Part shown: positions 1-10,689 of the stretch, piece by piece
Layout: the number at the start of each line of letters is the position of its first letter
Numbering within the stretch: position 1 is the stretch's first letter
Source of the DNA: Buxus sempervirens
Taxonomy: Eukaryota; Streptophyta; Magnoliopsida; Buxales; Buxaceae
Assembly: GCA_947561395.2 (NCBI GenBank)
Contig: OX387184.1
Location: 43,266,766 to 43,330,765 of the forward strand
DNA: 64,000 nt
Direction: 5' to 3'
The notes under the pieces: model-generated
The model's input: only the letters and a program-made list of their open reading frames with translations
The model's database searches: none
What the model was told of the DNA's origin: nothing
Translations under genes and position numbers: made by a program

Positions 1-250
1 TGAAAGCCTTTGAATTTCAGATCTTTCTCTCTTTTGTGGGACCTGTTGGAAGCCCTAGAATATTCCAACAATTCAAAAAAAAAAAAGAAGCAAATAAAAA
101 AAAAAATCCAAACTCGTGTTCACCCAGCTTGCACATAGGCATTCCTAGACATGTGAATGAGATTAAATTGGCACTGATATTTTCTTTATTTATCCAGGTA
201 CTAATACACTTGCAATCATAGCTCTTGTAACCAGATCAAGAGTTCGAGCC
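1..250 (+). other. E1 leader before gag, with splice-acceptor-like site
   Basis: This is an A-rich leader without an ORF. A pyrimidine-rich stretch ends in CAG at 195-197, followed by GTACTAATA, and gag ATG follows at 251. E3 has the matching arrangement (CAG at 49853-49855 followed by GTACC, then gag), so the site looks conserved between two Tat elements and may be a 3' splice site used to make gag mRNA. Splicing is inference. Confidence 0.45.
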
Positions 251-1660
251 ATGAATCCCATTGAAGATGAAGTTGATGCTCTTCATCCAGATGTTGTTCT
301 ACTCCAAGAACAAGTGGCAAGACTAGCCCGAATGCTAGAGAACATACTGTCAGTACAGGCCCAACAAGTGCAGGCCCAACAAATGCAAGCCCAGAACCAG
401 GCATCCACATCCAACCCTGCACCTCCACCCCCAGTCAACATTCCACCTCCAGTGCAACCAACTCCTGAACCCGTCTATGAACACACCCCTGAACCTATAC
501 TGACCAGGGATGAGACAGCTGAGTCAAACAAGGCTAAGGAAAAGGAAAGGATAAGGGAAGAGGTTGAAAGAAAGTTCATGCATAAGCTAGAAATGATTCA
601 AGATGAACTAAGGGAAGTCAAAGGGGTAAACAACTTTGGAGGCACCAATTTTGAAGACCTGTGCCTATACCCCAATGTTAACCTGCCGGTTAAGTTTAAG
701 TGCCTAGACTTGGACAAGTATGATGGCACTGGTTGCCCCATGAGCCACCTAAAGTTGTATTGCGGTGCCCTATGTCAGTTCGGGCAGGATGAGGGTATCT
801 TGATCCAACTTTTCCAAAGGAGCCTGACTGGAACCGCATTAAGATGGTTCGCCACTCTGGACCATGGAAAGATCAAAAGATGGAAGGACCTAGCCGATGC
901 CTTCCTGGCTCAATACCGGTTCAATTCAGAGATCATGCCAGATAGGTACGACGTCATGAGAATGAGCAAAGGAAGGGAAGAGACTGTAAGGCAATATGCC
1001 AAGAGGTGGAGGGAGACGGCCTCCCAGGTCAGGCCACCCATGCTAGAACAGGAAATGATTTCTACTTTCATAAGCACTTTGGGTCAATCATTCTATAGCC
1101 ACTTGGTGGGTCAGACCACCACTAATTTTGCAGCTTTGGTTCGAGTGGCCGACCGAATTGAGGACGGAATAAGATCAGGTAAAATAATTGACCACTCTGC
1201 CATGGTTAGCCAGCAGAACCCCAACCTAAAGAAAGGAGGCGGGATAAAAAAGAATGGGAACAAGAAGGAGGGTGAGGTGAACATGGTGCAGCCACCATCT
1301 GGCCCTAACAAGCCCATACAAATCAACATACCTGCCCATTTTCCTACCCCACCGGCTTCATCATCCCAAGTCCCCATGAGGGTTAATGTTCCAGCAGCAC
1401 CTTCAGACCAAAAAAGGGTTTTTACCAAAGAGGAAAAGGATGCCTATTTTGCAGCAAGGAGAAATAGGGTTTTCACCCCTATTCCAATGACTCCCTCTCA
1501 ATTGCTGCCCACTTTATTGCAAGGAGGGTATATCACCTTAAGAGAACCTAATCCGAATGCATCTAAGGGGAGAAATTTTGACCCCTCCACCACTTGTGAT
1601 TACCATATGGGTGCACCTGGGCACCCTACCGACAAGTGCTGGCCTTTGAAACATCCATTC
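251..1660 (+). pseudogene. gag: E1 gag (capsid/nucleocapsid), frameshifted at its 3' end
   Basis: Gag builds the virus-like particle that packages element RNA. From ATG 251 the protein opens with a short heptad-like, then Gln/Pro-rich N-terminus. The retrotransposon gag core covers about residues 130-320, with the Tat-type signature around DGTGCPMSHLKLYCG, a Trp-Phe helix, and the QYAKRWRE segment. A C-x2-H...GH-x4-C zinc-knuckle-like motif (around CDYHMGAPGHPTDKCWPL) lies near 1600-1645. Immediately after it the frame is lost by one nucleotide near 1650, and the downstream peptide continues in another frame (from 1636). The original frame then runs only to a meaningless stop at 1780. Low-complexity spacers are normal for this family. 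Confidence 0.85.
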
Positions 1661-3884
1661 AGGATTTACTGGACCAGAATACCCTTTCTTTCAATACAGG
1701 GGCTCCCAATCCTCCAAGAACCGATATTGGACAAAACCCACTGCCTCAGCATCACGGGGCAGGCCCATCTAATGTCATAGGAGTCATCTCTTCTGACAAA
1801 ATAACCTTTGACCCATCTCAATTAATTGCCCCCATAGGGACAACGGTCAAAGTATATTTTGACAGGAGAAGTGAAGGCAAAGAAATAAATATGATTTCAA
1901 AGGGGAATGATAGTGCTGCAAAGAACATTAGCTCATCTTTGGACCGGGTCTCATCCCTCATGGCCCAGATGAACATCGCCAAGCCACCTTTGGTCATTAA
2001 TTACAATCCATCCACTTTTACTCCACCCATTCAGTTTAAGCCTCCATTGGTCATAAATTGTGACCCCCTTAGTGCATCAGTCACTTCTGCAAACCCCCAA
2101 CCAAAACAACTTCCTCCATTGGTTGTTAATGTTCCTATCACTCAGAATTCCATCGCCAAGTCCAAACTTCCCCCATTGGTGGTGAATGTCCCTAAGCCTT
2201 CCTACATTGAATCGGCTGTACCATGGAACTACAGTGAAGCATTTACCACTACATGCCCTGCAGTTGAAAGCAAGGAAGAAGTAATCCTCATGATGAGGTC
2301 AGGAAAATGTGTAGGGGTGGAAGAAAAACAAAAAGAAACAGAGAAGGAGAAAGAAGAAGAAAAAAATAAAGGCAAGGCCAAGGTAGGGGAAGAGGTCCCT
2401 CATGTAACTAACAGTGAGGCTGCTGACCTCATGAAGATAATAAAAAAGAGTGAGTTCAATGTCATTGAGCAGTTGAACAAAGTCCCTGCCCAGATCTCGA
2501 TTCTGGGACTATTGTTAAATTCTGAAAAACATAGGGACTCCTTGTTAAGGATACTCCAGGGGGCCCATGTGCCTAAAAATATTGAACCAGACCAACTAGG
2601 CCGGATGGTTGGTCAAATTTTATCCCACAATGTGATAACTTTTTCTAAAACTGAAATTAGTCCAGCAGGGTACCATCATGTTGACCCATTGCACATAGCT
2701 GTACTCAGTAAGGGTTGCATGATAGCCCGGGTCCTGATTGATAATGGGTCGGCTCTCAATGTCTGCCCATGATAACCTTTGTTAAGCTCAATCTGGAGCG
2801 AAACAAAATAAAGCAAAATGGAAGAATCATAAGAGCATTTGACAGCTCTAAAACACACTCCCTAGGGGAGGTTGAACTTCTGGTCACAATTGGACCATAT
2901 ATTTTCAACATCACATTTGAAGTGATGGATATACCTGCAGCCTTCAACCTACTCCTAGGAAGGCCGTGGATTCATACGGCTAGGGCTATACCATCTACCC
3001 TCTACCAAAGAGTCAAGTACATTAGAGGGCAAAAGGTGATTACCGTCCTGGCCGAAAACTTGGTTCCCCCCATGTGGTCCCCTGATGTACCCTGTATTAA
3101 CATGGAAATGACTGCAGAAAAGTTGACATTTCACTCTTTTCAATTTGAAGCTGTGAATTATATACCTGGGGGATATCAGGAAAAAGAAGGAAAATTGACT
3201 TGTGCTGAAAAAATGGTCAAAAATGTGCTAGAAAAGTACCATTTTCACCCTGGAAAAGGTCTGGGGGTTAACCTACAAGGAAGGATAGAACCAGTACAGG
3301 TTAAGAAGATGGTTCACAGACCAGGGTTGGGGTCCAAGCCAAGGAAATGGAGAAGACAGGGGCAGATAGAAACTATGAAATTCCCTCATATCAGGGAAAC
3401 TTTTCCAAAGCTTTCTCACATGATTCAACTGTCTCCTCCTGAGGATTAGTCCAAACCTCCATACTACAATATCAACCCATTCCAGAAACCCAAACCCTCA
3501 ACAGTACAACCATATGTTCCACCTCCACCTCCACAAGCATCTGGTGGACCTGGGCCACAGGCAGAACAGGAGCAGGACTTTTCTGAGGACGTAGGGGCAT
3601 TCTTTGCCATGACAGAAGGCAACCAAGAAAAAGTAGCAGAAGAGCTACCTTTTATTGATTGGGCTGCAGTAGAAGTTCCATCTGGAACTGGCCCTACAGA
3701 AGAAACAGGCGATGCAACTCACCCAGTACTGGTGATCTCTGATGCAGAACATGAGCTTGAGGAGCAGGCTTGTATCCCTGCCCCAGATTCTTTCATTCTG
3801 AATAATTGGGAGGAAACTCCCCTTACTTTTGAAGCCGCGTTTGTTTGGCAAACAGACATGGCTTCCAAAAAAAAACTCCATTAG
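1651..3884 (+). pseudogene. E1 gag tail and aspartic protease region, broken
   Basis: This continues gag after the first frameshift. A proline-rich spacer (1700-2270) and Lys/Glu-rich stretch lead to the protease active site LIDNGSALNV near 2735-2765, with Asn in place of the usual Ser or Thr after the catalytic Asp. One base is missing at about 2770 and the protease continues in the frame of 2769-3449, with the flap and the LLLGRPWIH segment near 2945-2975. A G-patch-like stretch (PGKGLGVNLQGRIEP) lies near 3250-3290. An in-frame TAG at 3447-3449, where CAG would be expected, interrupts the same frame, which then runs on to 3884. A poly-A run near 3866 marks another frameshift. Protease would release gag and pol products. 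Confidence 0.8.
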
Positions 3885-3989
3885 TGGAATGCCCTTTTCC
3901 TGAAGGTTTTAATGAGCCTTCGTCTTCAGGGAAAGATTTTGTAGAAGGTTCTCAAAAAACACAAAAAGATTTTCCATTTTTTCTAGAAA

Positions 3990-6900
3990 AGATAAATTTT
4001 TCAAAAAGGTCCAAACCATTTATGAACCATATAAGCAAACGGGATTGGATCAGGATGAGTATGACTTCGACCTTGAGCTCGACCTTGACCTAATGGGGGT
4101 TGAAGAAGAGACCGAGGACGAAGAAGACGACATTCCAAAAGAAATCACATATCAATTAGAGCGTCATGAAAAGGGGGTCCAACCCAATATTGAAGAGACC
4201 ATATCAATAAACCTAGGGACCGAAGATGACCCAAAAATAGTAAAGATTGGGGTATGTCTATCTGAGGTACAGCGGAATGAAATGATACGATTTTTGGCTG
4301 ATTATGATGATGTGTTTGCATGGTCGTATCGGGATATGCCGGGGTTAGACACAGATATGGTGGTGCACAGGCTACCCATTCTACCAGATGCCAAGCCAGT
4401 TAAGCAGAAACTGAGAAGGTTAAAACTTGAATGGACGCTAAAGGTCAAAGATGAAGTGGTTAAACAATTCCAAGCCGGATTCTTAGCAGTCTCCACATAC
4501 CCTGAATGGCTTGCAAATATAGTGCCAGTACCAAAGAAGGATGGAAAGGTCAGAATGTGCGTAGATTACAGAGACTTGAATAAGGCAAGTCCAAAGGATG
4601 ATTTTCCACTTCCACACATAGGCATTTTAGTGGATAACACCGCTGTACATAGTCTATTCTCATTCATGGACGGCTTTTCTGGTTATAATCAGATCAAGAT
4701 GGCTAAGGAAGACGAAGAGAAGATAGCCTTTATCACCCCTTGGGGTACCTTCCACTACACTGTCATGCCATTTGGACTTAAGAACGCTGGGGCAACCTAC
4801 CAGAGGGCCATGACAGCCTTATTCCATGATATGATCCATAAGGAGATGGAGGTCTATGTGGATGATATGATAGCCAAATCATGTGAAGAAGAAGACCACT
4901 TGATCAACTTGAAGAAGGTATTTGACCGGCTTAGGAAATACAATCTAAGGCTTAACCCTGCGAAGTGTGTCTTTGGGGCTACATCAGGAAAATTGTTGGG
5001 CTTTATAGTAAGCAGAAGGGGAATTGAGATTGACCCAGCTAAAGCTAAAGCAATCATCGAAATGCCATCACCTAGAACGGAGAGGGAGGTTCGTGGTTTT
5101 CTTGGAAGGATTCAGTATATAAGCCGGTTCATAGCACAGCTCACCGCTATCTGTGAACCAATTTTCAAACTTCTAAGAAAGAATAACCCGACAGTCTGGA
5201 AAAATGATTGCCAAGAAGCCTTTGACACAATAAAGGAGTATTTATTGAATCCACTTGTGCTAGTACCACCAACTCCAGGAAGGCCATTAATTCTATACTT
5301 GTCTATTTTGGAGACATCAATGGGGTGTGTCTTGGGACAGCATGACGATATAGGCAGAAAGGAGAGGGCGATTTACTACCTAAGCAAGAAGTTTACAGAA
5401 TATGAAGCAAAGTATTCCCCCTTGGAAAAGACTTGTTGTGCACGAGTATGGGCAACTCAGAGGCTGAGGCACTATTTCCTTAGTCACGCTACATTATTGA
5501 TATCCCGAATGGACCCTTTGAAGTATCTATTTGAGAAACCAGCTTTAACTGGCAGAACAGCAAAGTGGCAGTTGTTACTCTCTGAATTTGACCTCACCTA
5601 TATCACACAGAAGGCCATTAAGGGTCAAGCCATTGCAGATCACTTGGCTGCACACCCTTTACCAGAATACCAACCCTTAAAGACCAACTTCCCTGATAAG
5701 GCAATCCTGTTTGCTGAAGAGGAAGAAGGTGAAAGCTCATGGCAAATGTTTTTTGATGGGGCCGCCAATATGAATGGAAATGGAATAGGGGCTGTGTTGA
5801 TCAAGCCAGATGGGGCACATATCCCGATCGCAGTAAAGTTAAGGTTCCAATGCACGAACAATATAGCAGAGTATGAAGCATGCATAATTGGGTTGCAAGC
5901 TGCCTTAGACCATGAAGTAGAGGAACTTGACGTATATGGGGATTCGAGTCTTATCATCTTCCAAACAACTGGTGAATGGAAAAGCAAGGATCACAAACTG
6001 ATCCCCTATCACTAGTATTTGGAAGAAATAAGCACCAAGTTTACTCGAATTTCCTTCAATTATATTCTAAGGGCCAAAAATCAGTTTGCGGATGCTCTAG
6101 CAACATTGGCTTCAATGGTCAGTATGCCAGAAGGTGTTGATATTAGACCATTGGAAATTGAAGTCAGAGATGAACCAGCTTACTGCCTTGTTCTAGAAGA
6201 AACCCCAGAAGAAGAAGTACCATGGTTTCAAGACATTAAGAATTTCCTAAATGATCGAAGTTTACCAGAAAATGTCACCTCTACAGAGAAAAGAACAATA
6301 CAGAGGCTGGCAGGACAGTTCTTACTAAGTGGTGGGCAGTTGTACAAAAGATCACACAATGATATACTACTTAGATGTGTTGCAAAGACTGAGTCAGAAA
6401 GGATAGTTGAAACGGTACATGGAGGAGTGTGTGGACCCCATATGAATGGGCATATGCTTGCCAAGAAGATTCTGCGAATGGGATATTACTGGTCGACTAT
6501 GGAGCATGATTGCTATATGCACGTTAAAAGGTGTCATTTATGCCAAGTGTACGCAGATAACAAGAATGCACCTCCAAGCGAATTACACAATATGACATCT
6601 CCGTGGCCTTTTTCTATGTGGGGTATAGACGTCATTGGAATGATCTCTCCAAAGGCATCAAATGGACATAGATTTATACTCATAGCAATTGATTACTTCA
6701 CCAAGTGGGTAGAGGCCGCTTCATATGCAAACATTACGAGTAGCCATGTTCATAAGTTTTTGAAGCACAACATCATTTGTCGCTATGGTTTGCCAAGTGC
6801 CATAGTAACAGACAATGCTTCAAACCTTAAGAACAAAGACATGAGGAAGATGTGTGAGCAATTTCAGATTACCCACCACAAGTCAGCGCCTTACCGACCA

Positions 6901-7469
6901 AAGATGAATGGGGCAGTGGAAGCAGCGAATAAGAATATAAAGAAGATTATTCAAAAGATGGTGGTGAGTTTTAAAGATTGGCATGAAATGCTGCCACTTG
7001 CTCTACATGCTTACAGAACCTCGATTCGGACTTCTACAGGGGCAACCCCATATTCCCTAGTCTATGGAATGGAAGAAGTTTTACCAGTGGAAGTGGAAAT
7101 ACCTTCATTAAGAGTGCTAATGGAAGCTGAATTAGAAGAAGCTGAATGGATACAGTCTAGGCATGATCAACTCAATTTAATAGAAGAAAAACGTTTGAAG
7201 GCACTTAGTCATGGCCAATTATATCGGAAGAGGATGGCCAGGGCTTACAATAAAAAGGTGAAGCCCAGAACTTTCCAAGAAGGAAATTTGGTATTAAAGA
7301 AGATTTTACCCTTTTTGGAAGATCCTCGTGGAAAGTTCAAACCAAATTGGAAGGGCCTTATATAGTCAAGAAGGTCCTATCAGGGGGTGCTCTCATCTTA
7401 ATAGAAATGGATGGGAAGGATTTTCCTAAGCCAATTAACTCTGATGCAGTAAAGAGATATTTTCTATGA
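3990..7469 (+). pseudogene. pol: E1 pol: RT, RNase H, archaeal-like RNase H, integrase
   Basis: RT begins near 4300; the catalytic YVDD is at 4855-4866. A Ty3-type RNase H follows (about 5290-5660). A second, archaeal-like RNase H (about 5735-6110; FFDGAAN, AEYEA, YGDSS) is diagnostic of Tat/Ogre. An in-frame TAG at 6013-6015 replaces an expected CAG inside it, and the same frame continues from 6019. Integrase has an HHCC zinc finger (about 6418-6545) and a D,D35E core with Asp 6628, Asp 6811 and Glu 6919. One base is lost near 7351, and the C-terminal frame ends at TGA 7467-7469. Apart from one stop and one frameshift the enzyme motifs are well preserved. Confidence 0.92.
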
Positions 7470-8445
7470 ATGAATATTACTAGGAAATGATCTGAGGCCA
7501 TTGTTCCTTATATCCCAAAATTTGAATCCTTAGTCAAACCAATTTGAGCCTGTTCGTCTTTTTTTGTTAAACCTAAACTGGACTTACAGCCTTATATTGG
7601 GGCAAAGCCAATAAGGGCAAGGCCAATAGGGGCAAAAAGAAAAAAAATTTTTTAGAAAAAAGAGAGAAGAAAAAATAGGGGCAAATAAAAGCCAAATACA
7701 AAAGAAGAAGAATGGGATCGAGTTCACCATGACTGTAAGTCCAGTTGACCCATTTTTTTTTTACACTTAGAAAATTTTGAGCCTTTAATACCTTTTCTTT
7801 CATTAACCGAGCCTAGCCTTTGTTTCGTCCTATTATTAAGCCCTCGGTGATTTTAGTATATTCATTCAACTTTCAGAGTAAGATTGGTGATGACGGAATG
7901 CAGAAGCCGGCCTTAGTGAAAACCGTAATTGGCGCTAGGGGCAATATTGGCAAAAGAAAAAAAAAGAAAAAATAGAAGAAAAAAAAAGAGAAAAAAAAAT
8001 CAAAGGTTGAGTTGATCATGTGGTCTAAGTTTCAAATCAGCATGAGCACTGGAAACTAAGCAGATTAGCAAGGCCAATCATGAAGGTAAAATCATTAAGG
8101 GATGATTCTAAAGGTCACGGGGTAGACAGATTTGGTTTCTCCCTATTGCTTGGACTACCCTTTTCATTATTCAACCTGATTTTAATTCCTTTAATTATAT
8201 GTGATTAAGTGTTTTGGATCAGCTTTCAAAAAAAAAAAAAAAACTATACTTTGGCCAGTGATGAGAAATCAAATACTTTTTCATAAAACTTCTGTTTTTA
8301 TAAGCATCTGAGAATTCTGAGGCCAATAATATAAAACCTATTTTTGAAATAAATCTAATATCCTTCCACTAATGGAGTTTGCTTTTGTATAAAAGTATGA
8401 AAAAAATGATGAATGGAAAAAGAAAAAAAAAAGAGATAAAAGAAT
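7470..8445. other. E1 post-pol spacer, purine-rich, no gene
   Basis: This is AT-rich sequence with several long A/G runs (for example 7635-7700, 7955-8005, 8405-8440) and no ORF with recognisable content. It separates the end of pol from the 3' ends of the convergent antisense gene, so polyadenylation signals for both transcripts could lie here. I cannot assign one. Confidence 0.6.
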
Positions 8446-9379
8446 CTAATCCCTACTCCCTAACTGCTCCTCAAGCTCCCTAATCCTAGCTGCCTGAGTT
8501 GCAATGATTCCAGAAGCACCCTCTGCATCAGGATCACTCAAAAAGGAGATGACCCCATCTGAAAAGGAAAGCTTGATCTTCAACGCCCTAAGGTCGGCCA
8601 AGGAATCCTGATACTTCTTCCGCATCACTCGGACTTCAAAGCGACGAGCCTGCCTTTGTTCTTCAAGTTTCTTCTCCATGGCAATGCGGCCAGACTTCTG
8701 CTCTTCTAGCTTCCTCTCCAGAACAAGGACTTTTATCCTAAGTTCTTGAGCCTCCCGTACCCATATTTGTTGAAGCCGTTTATGGGTTGCCCTTTCTGAC
8801 TCCAGAATATCTTCATAGGTAGGAGGAAGAACTGCAGGAGGATCCTCTGGTACTGGGGCATGACTCTGCACCTGTTCTTTGATCCAGAAGTGATAGTCCT
8901 TCACATGGGACTCAGAAAAGACTGGACCCCGCAGAAAGCAAACATAGGACCACTCTTTCATTAATTGAGCATTTAGCCCCATGGTGGCTGATGTAAGTGG
9001 CCCTACAAAGCTCTCATAACCTGTGGGGATCATAATTCCCTGGGTCGCTCCAAACTGCCGAAGAACCCTCAAAGGAAGATAGAGAACAACAGATTTCAAG
9101 CCTGCTAGGGCCAAAAAGTTTTTATCCCTAAAGCTAATCACTGTCTCTGGAGTGGGCTGATAAGTGCCAGGCCATCTCACTTGATCATCCTGGAGAGTAC
9201 CCAAGAAAGTGAACCAGCCTTGCTTGCCACCTTGGATGTTAGGACATCCCCTATTGCTCATCAAAACAGGAACTTTCAATCTTGGAAAGAAGCGGCGAGT
9301 TATTTCTTCAACCTGGCTAAGATGGTCAAGCAACCAAAGCTGCAGAAAAAGGGAGTATGTCAATTTATTTCCAAAAAGA

Positions 9380-9411
<32 letters not shown>

Positions 9412-10272
9412 AAAAAGAGAAGAAGAAGAAGCAGAGAGAAGAAAAAGAAGAAGAAAAGAAAGAAAGAATAAAAAGAAAAAAAAAAGAAAAGAAAAAAATA
9501 TATGCATATTTTTTACCTGTAGGATAGGGGCGCAGGCAAGGAAGCGTTTCTTCTTCCTGAAATAACAATCAGTAAGAGCCTGATATATCTCTGCTAGGAT
9601 CATAGGGGCCAACCTCTCGCATTCCCTAACCTGACAGATAACTGAGATGAGAGCCAAGTCAACCTGGTCATCATCCCGTGGAAAAAGCAGCTGATTGACC
9701 ACTACCAAAGTCAAAGCATTAAACCTAGCGTCCTTGTCATTACTCCTCAGAAGTTTTTCAGTCAAAAAGGTCTTGGACAAGGTAAATAGTGCATCAGAAT
9801 TTCCTAGGTCCTTCTTCCCTATACCCAAGAAAGTGGAGGCCTCTTTTTTATAACTAAGCTTTAGGGGTGGGTTCACAACTTTTTCAGAAAATCTAAGGCC
9901 AAGGATGGTTTCAATTTCTTCTATGGTGGGAGTAATCTCTTTGTCATCAAAACGGAAGAGATTCAGCTCAGGTACCCAGTGGCCAATCAAAGCTTCAATG
10001 ATTTCCCACTTAAAGGGAATTTTAGGGAGGTGTAGGATGTGCCCTAAGTGGATGGAATCCCAACGAATCTCCTCATCAAGGGTCATGGAGTTAACCCATC
10101 TATCATAAAAGGAATCCACAATATTGTACCTGGTAAGATTAGGAGGTTTTGATCTAACAAGTTGTCTTGCAGGAGGAGATTCAACGGCAGGAGAAAGCGG
10201 CGTAAGGGAAGCCATGGAAGCGCCAAAGAAGCCAAGGAAAGCGAGAAAAGACGTGCTTAGGGAGCTTTTCAA
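8446..10272 (-). CDS. E1 antisense gene 1: plant mobile domain (PMD)-like protein, two exons
   Basis: Read on the - strand: exon 1 is 10272-9517, intron 9516-9340, exon 2 9339-8446 (stop TAG 8446-8448), about 549 residues. The N-terminal two thirds is PMD-like, with a Trp-rich start, the signature ITPTIEEIETILGLR, and a later LRVLRQFGATQGI segment. The last ~130 residues are charged with heptads and predicted coiled coil. The same protein, recognisable along its whole length, is encoded in sense upstream of gag in E3 (44015-48283). A second start at 10215 (ATGGCT context) may be preferred because 10272 lies only ~35 bp from the TATA box. The frame has no stop or frameshift, unlike gag-pol beside it. 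Biochemical function is unknown; PMD proteins are known both in TEs and as host silencing factors. Confidence 0.75.
9340..9516 (-). other. Intron of antisense gene 1, in-frame, pyrimidine-rich on the coding strand
   Basis: The donor reads ACAG|GTAAAA and the acceptor TTTTTCTGCAG|CTTTGG on the - strand. The intron is 177 nt, a multiple of three and without stops, so the ORF reads through it. That read-through would add a hydrophobic Phe/Leu-rich stretch of about 59 residues. The homologous ORF1 of E3 has no such insert at this position, which supports removal by splicing. The tract looks like an expanded microsatellite. Confidence 0.8.
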
Positions 10273-10305
10273 TTAATAAAAGTGTCACAATGACGTTCCC
10301 TATGA

Positions 10306-10315
10306 GTTTATATAG
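10306..10315 (-). promoter_or_regulatory. TATA box of antisense gene 1
   Basis: The - strand reads CTATATAAAC, about 35 bp upstream of ATG 10272 and 90 bp upstream of ATG 10215. It lies directly downstream of the inverted-motif cluster at 10338-10467. The short distance to 10272 favours 10215 as the start codon. Confidence 0.65.
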
Positions 10316-10337
10316 AAAAAATCGTAAGGCAGTAAAT

Positions 10338-10467
10338 TCCGTAATTATACTACGGGCAAAGCTCGCCCGTATAGGAACTACGGACACCCCTGACCGTGAA
10401 AACTTCACGGGCAGGGTGCGCCCGTAGTAACTTTACGGGCACAGCCTGCTCGTAGATTAAGTACGGT
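10338..10467. repeat. TACGGGC/GCCCGTA inverted iteron cluster upstream of antisense gene 1
   Basis: About eight full or partial copies of TACGGGC or its complement occur in 130 bp, several as inverted pairs (for example around 10350-10372 and 10405-10440). The stretch GCGCCCGTAGTAAC is shared almost exactly with the E1 LTR at 15480-15493. The same motif clusters again at 14861-14973. See findings. Confidence 0.8.
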
Positions 10468-10689
10468 TCCTTCGAAAAAATGCAAAAAAATGGGAATTTT
10501 TAATTTCCTTAGTTTCCTAAGCTTTACCTGTCCCTGTTTTAACATTCATCAGGTAATAAATACTAAAAATAAAGAAGAAAAGAACACAAATGGAAATAAA
10601 TCAAACTTCTTTTATATATAGGAATGTTTACATCACTTTTGCAAAAAAAAAAAAATACAAATGTACATGGAATAATCCTAATCTAATGT
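10468..10689. other. Intergenic stretch between the two antisense E1 genes
   Basis: This AT-rich 0.2 kb lies between the promoter cluster of antisense gene 1 and the stop codon of antisense gene 2. No ORF or repeat is seen in it. Confidence 0.6.

Noticed and set aside
9181-9565. Lys/Arg-rich ORFs on the + strand at 9181-9565
   Set aside because: They are the reverse strand of the pyrimidine-rich intron in antisense gene 1; low complexity only.
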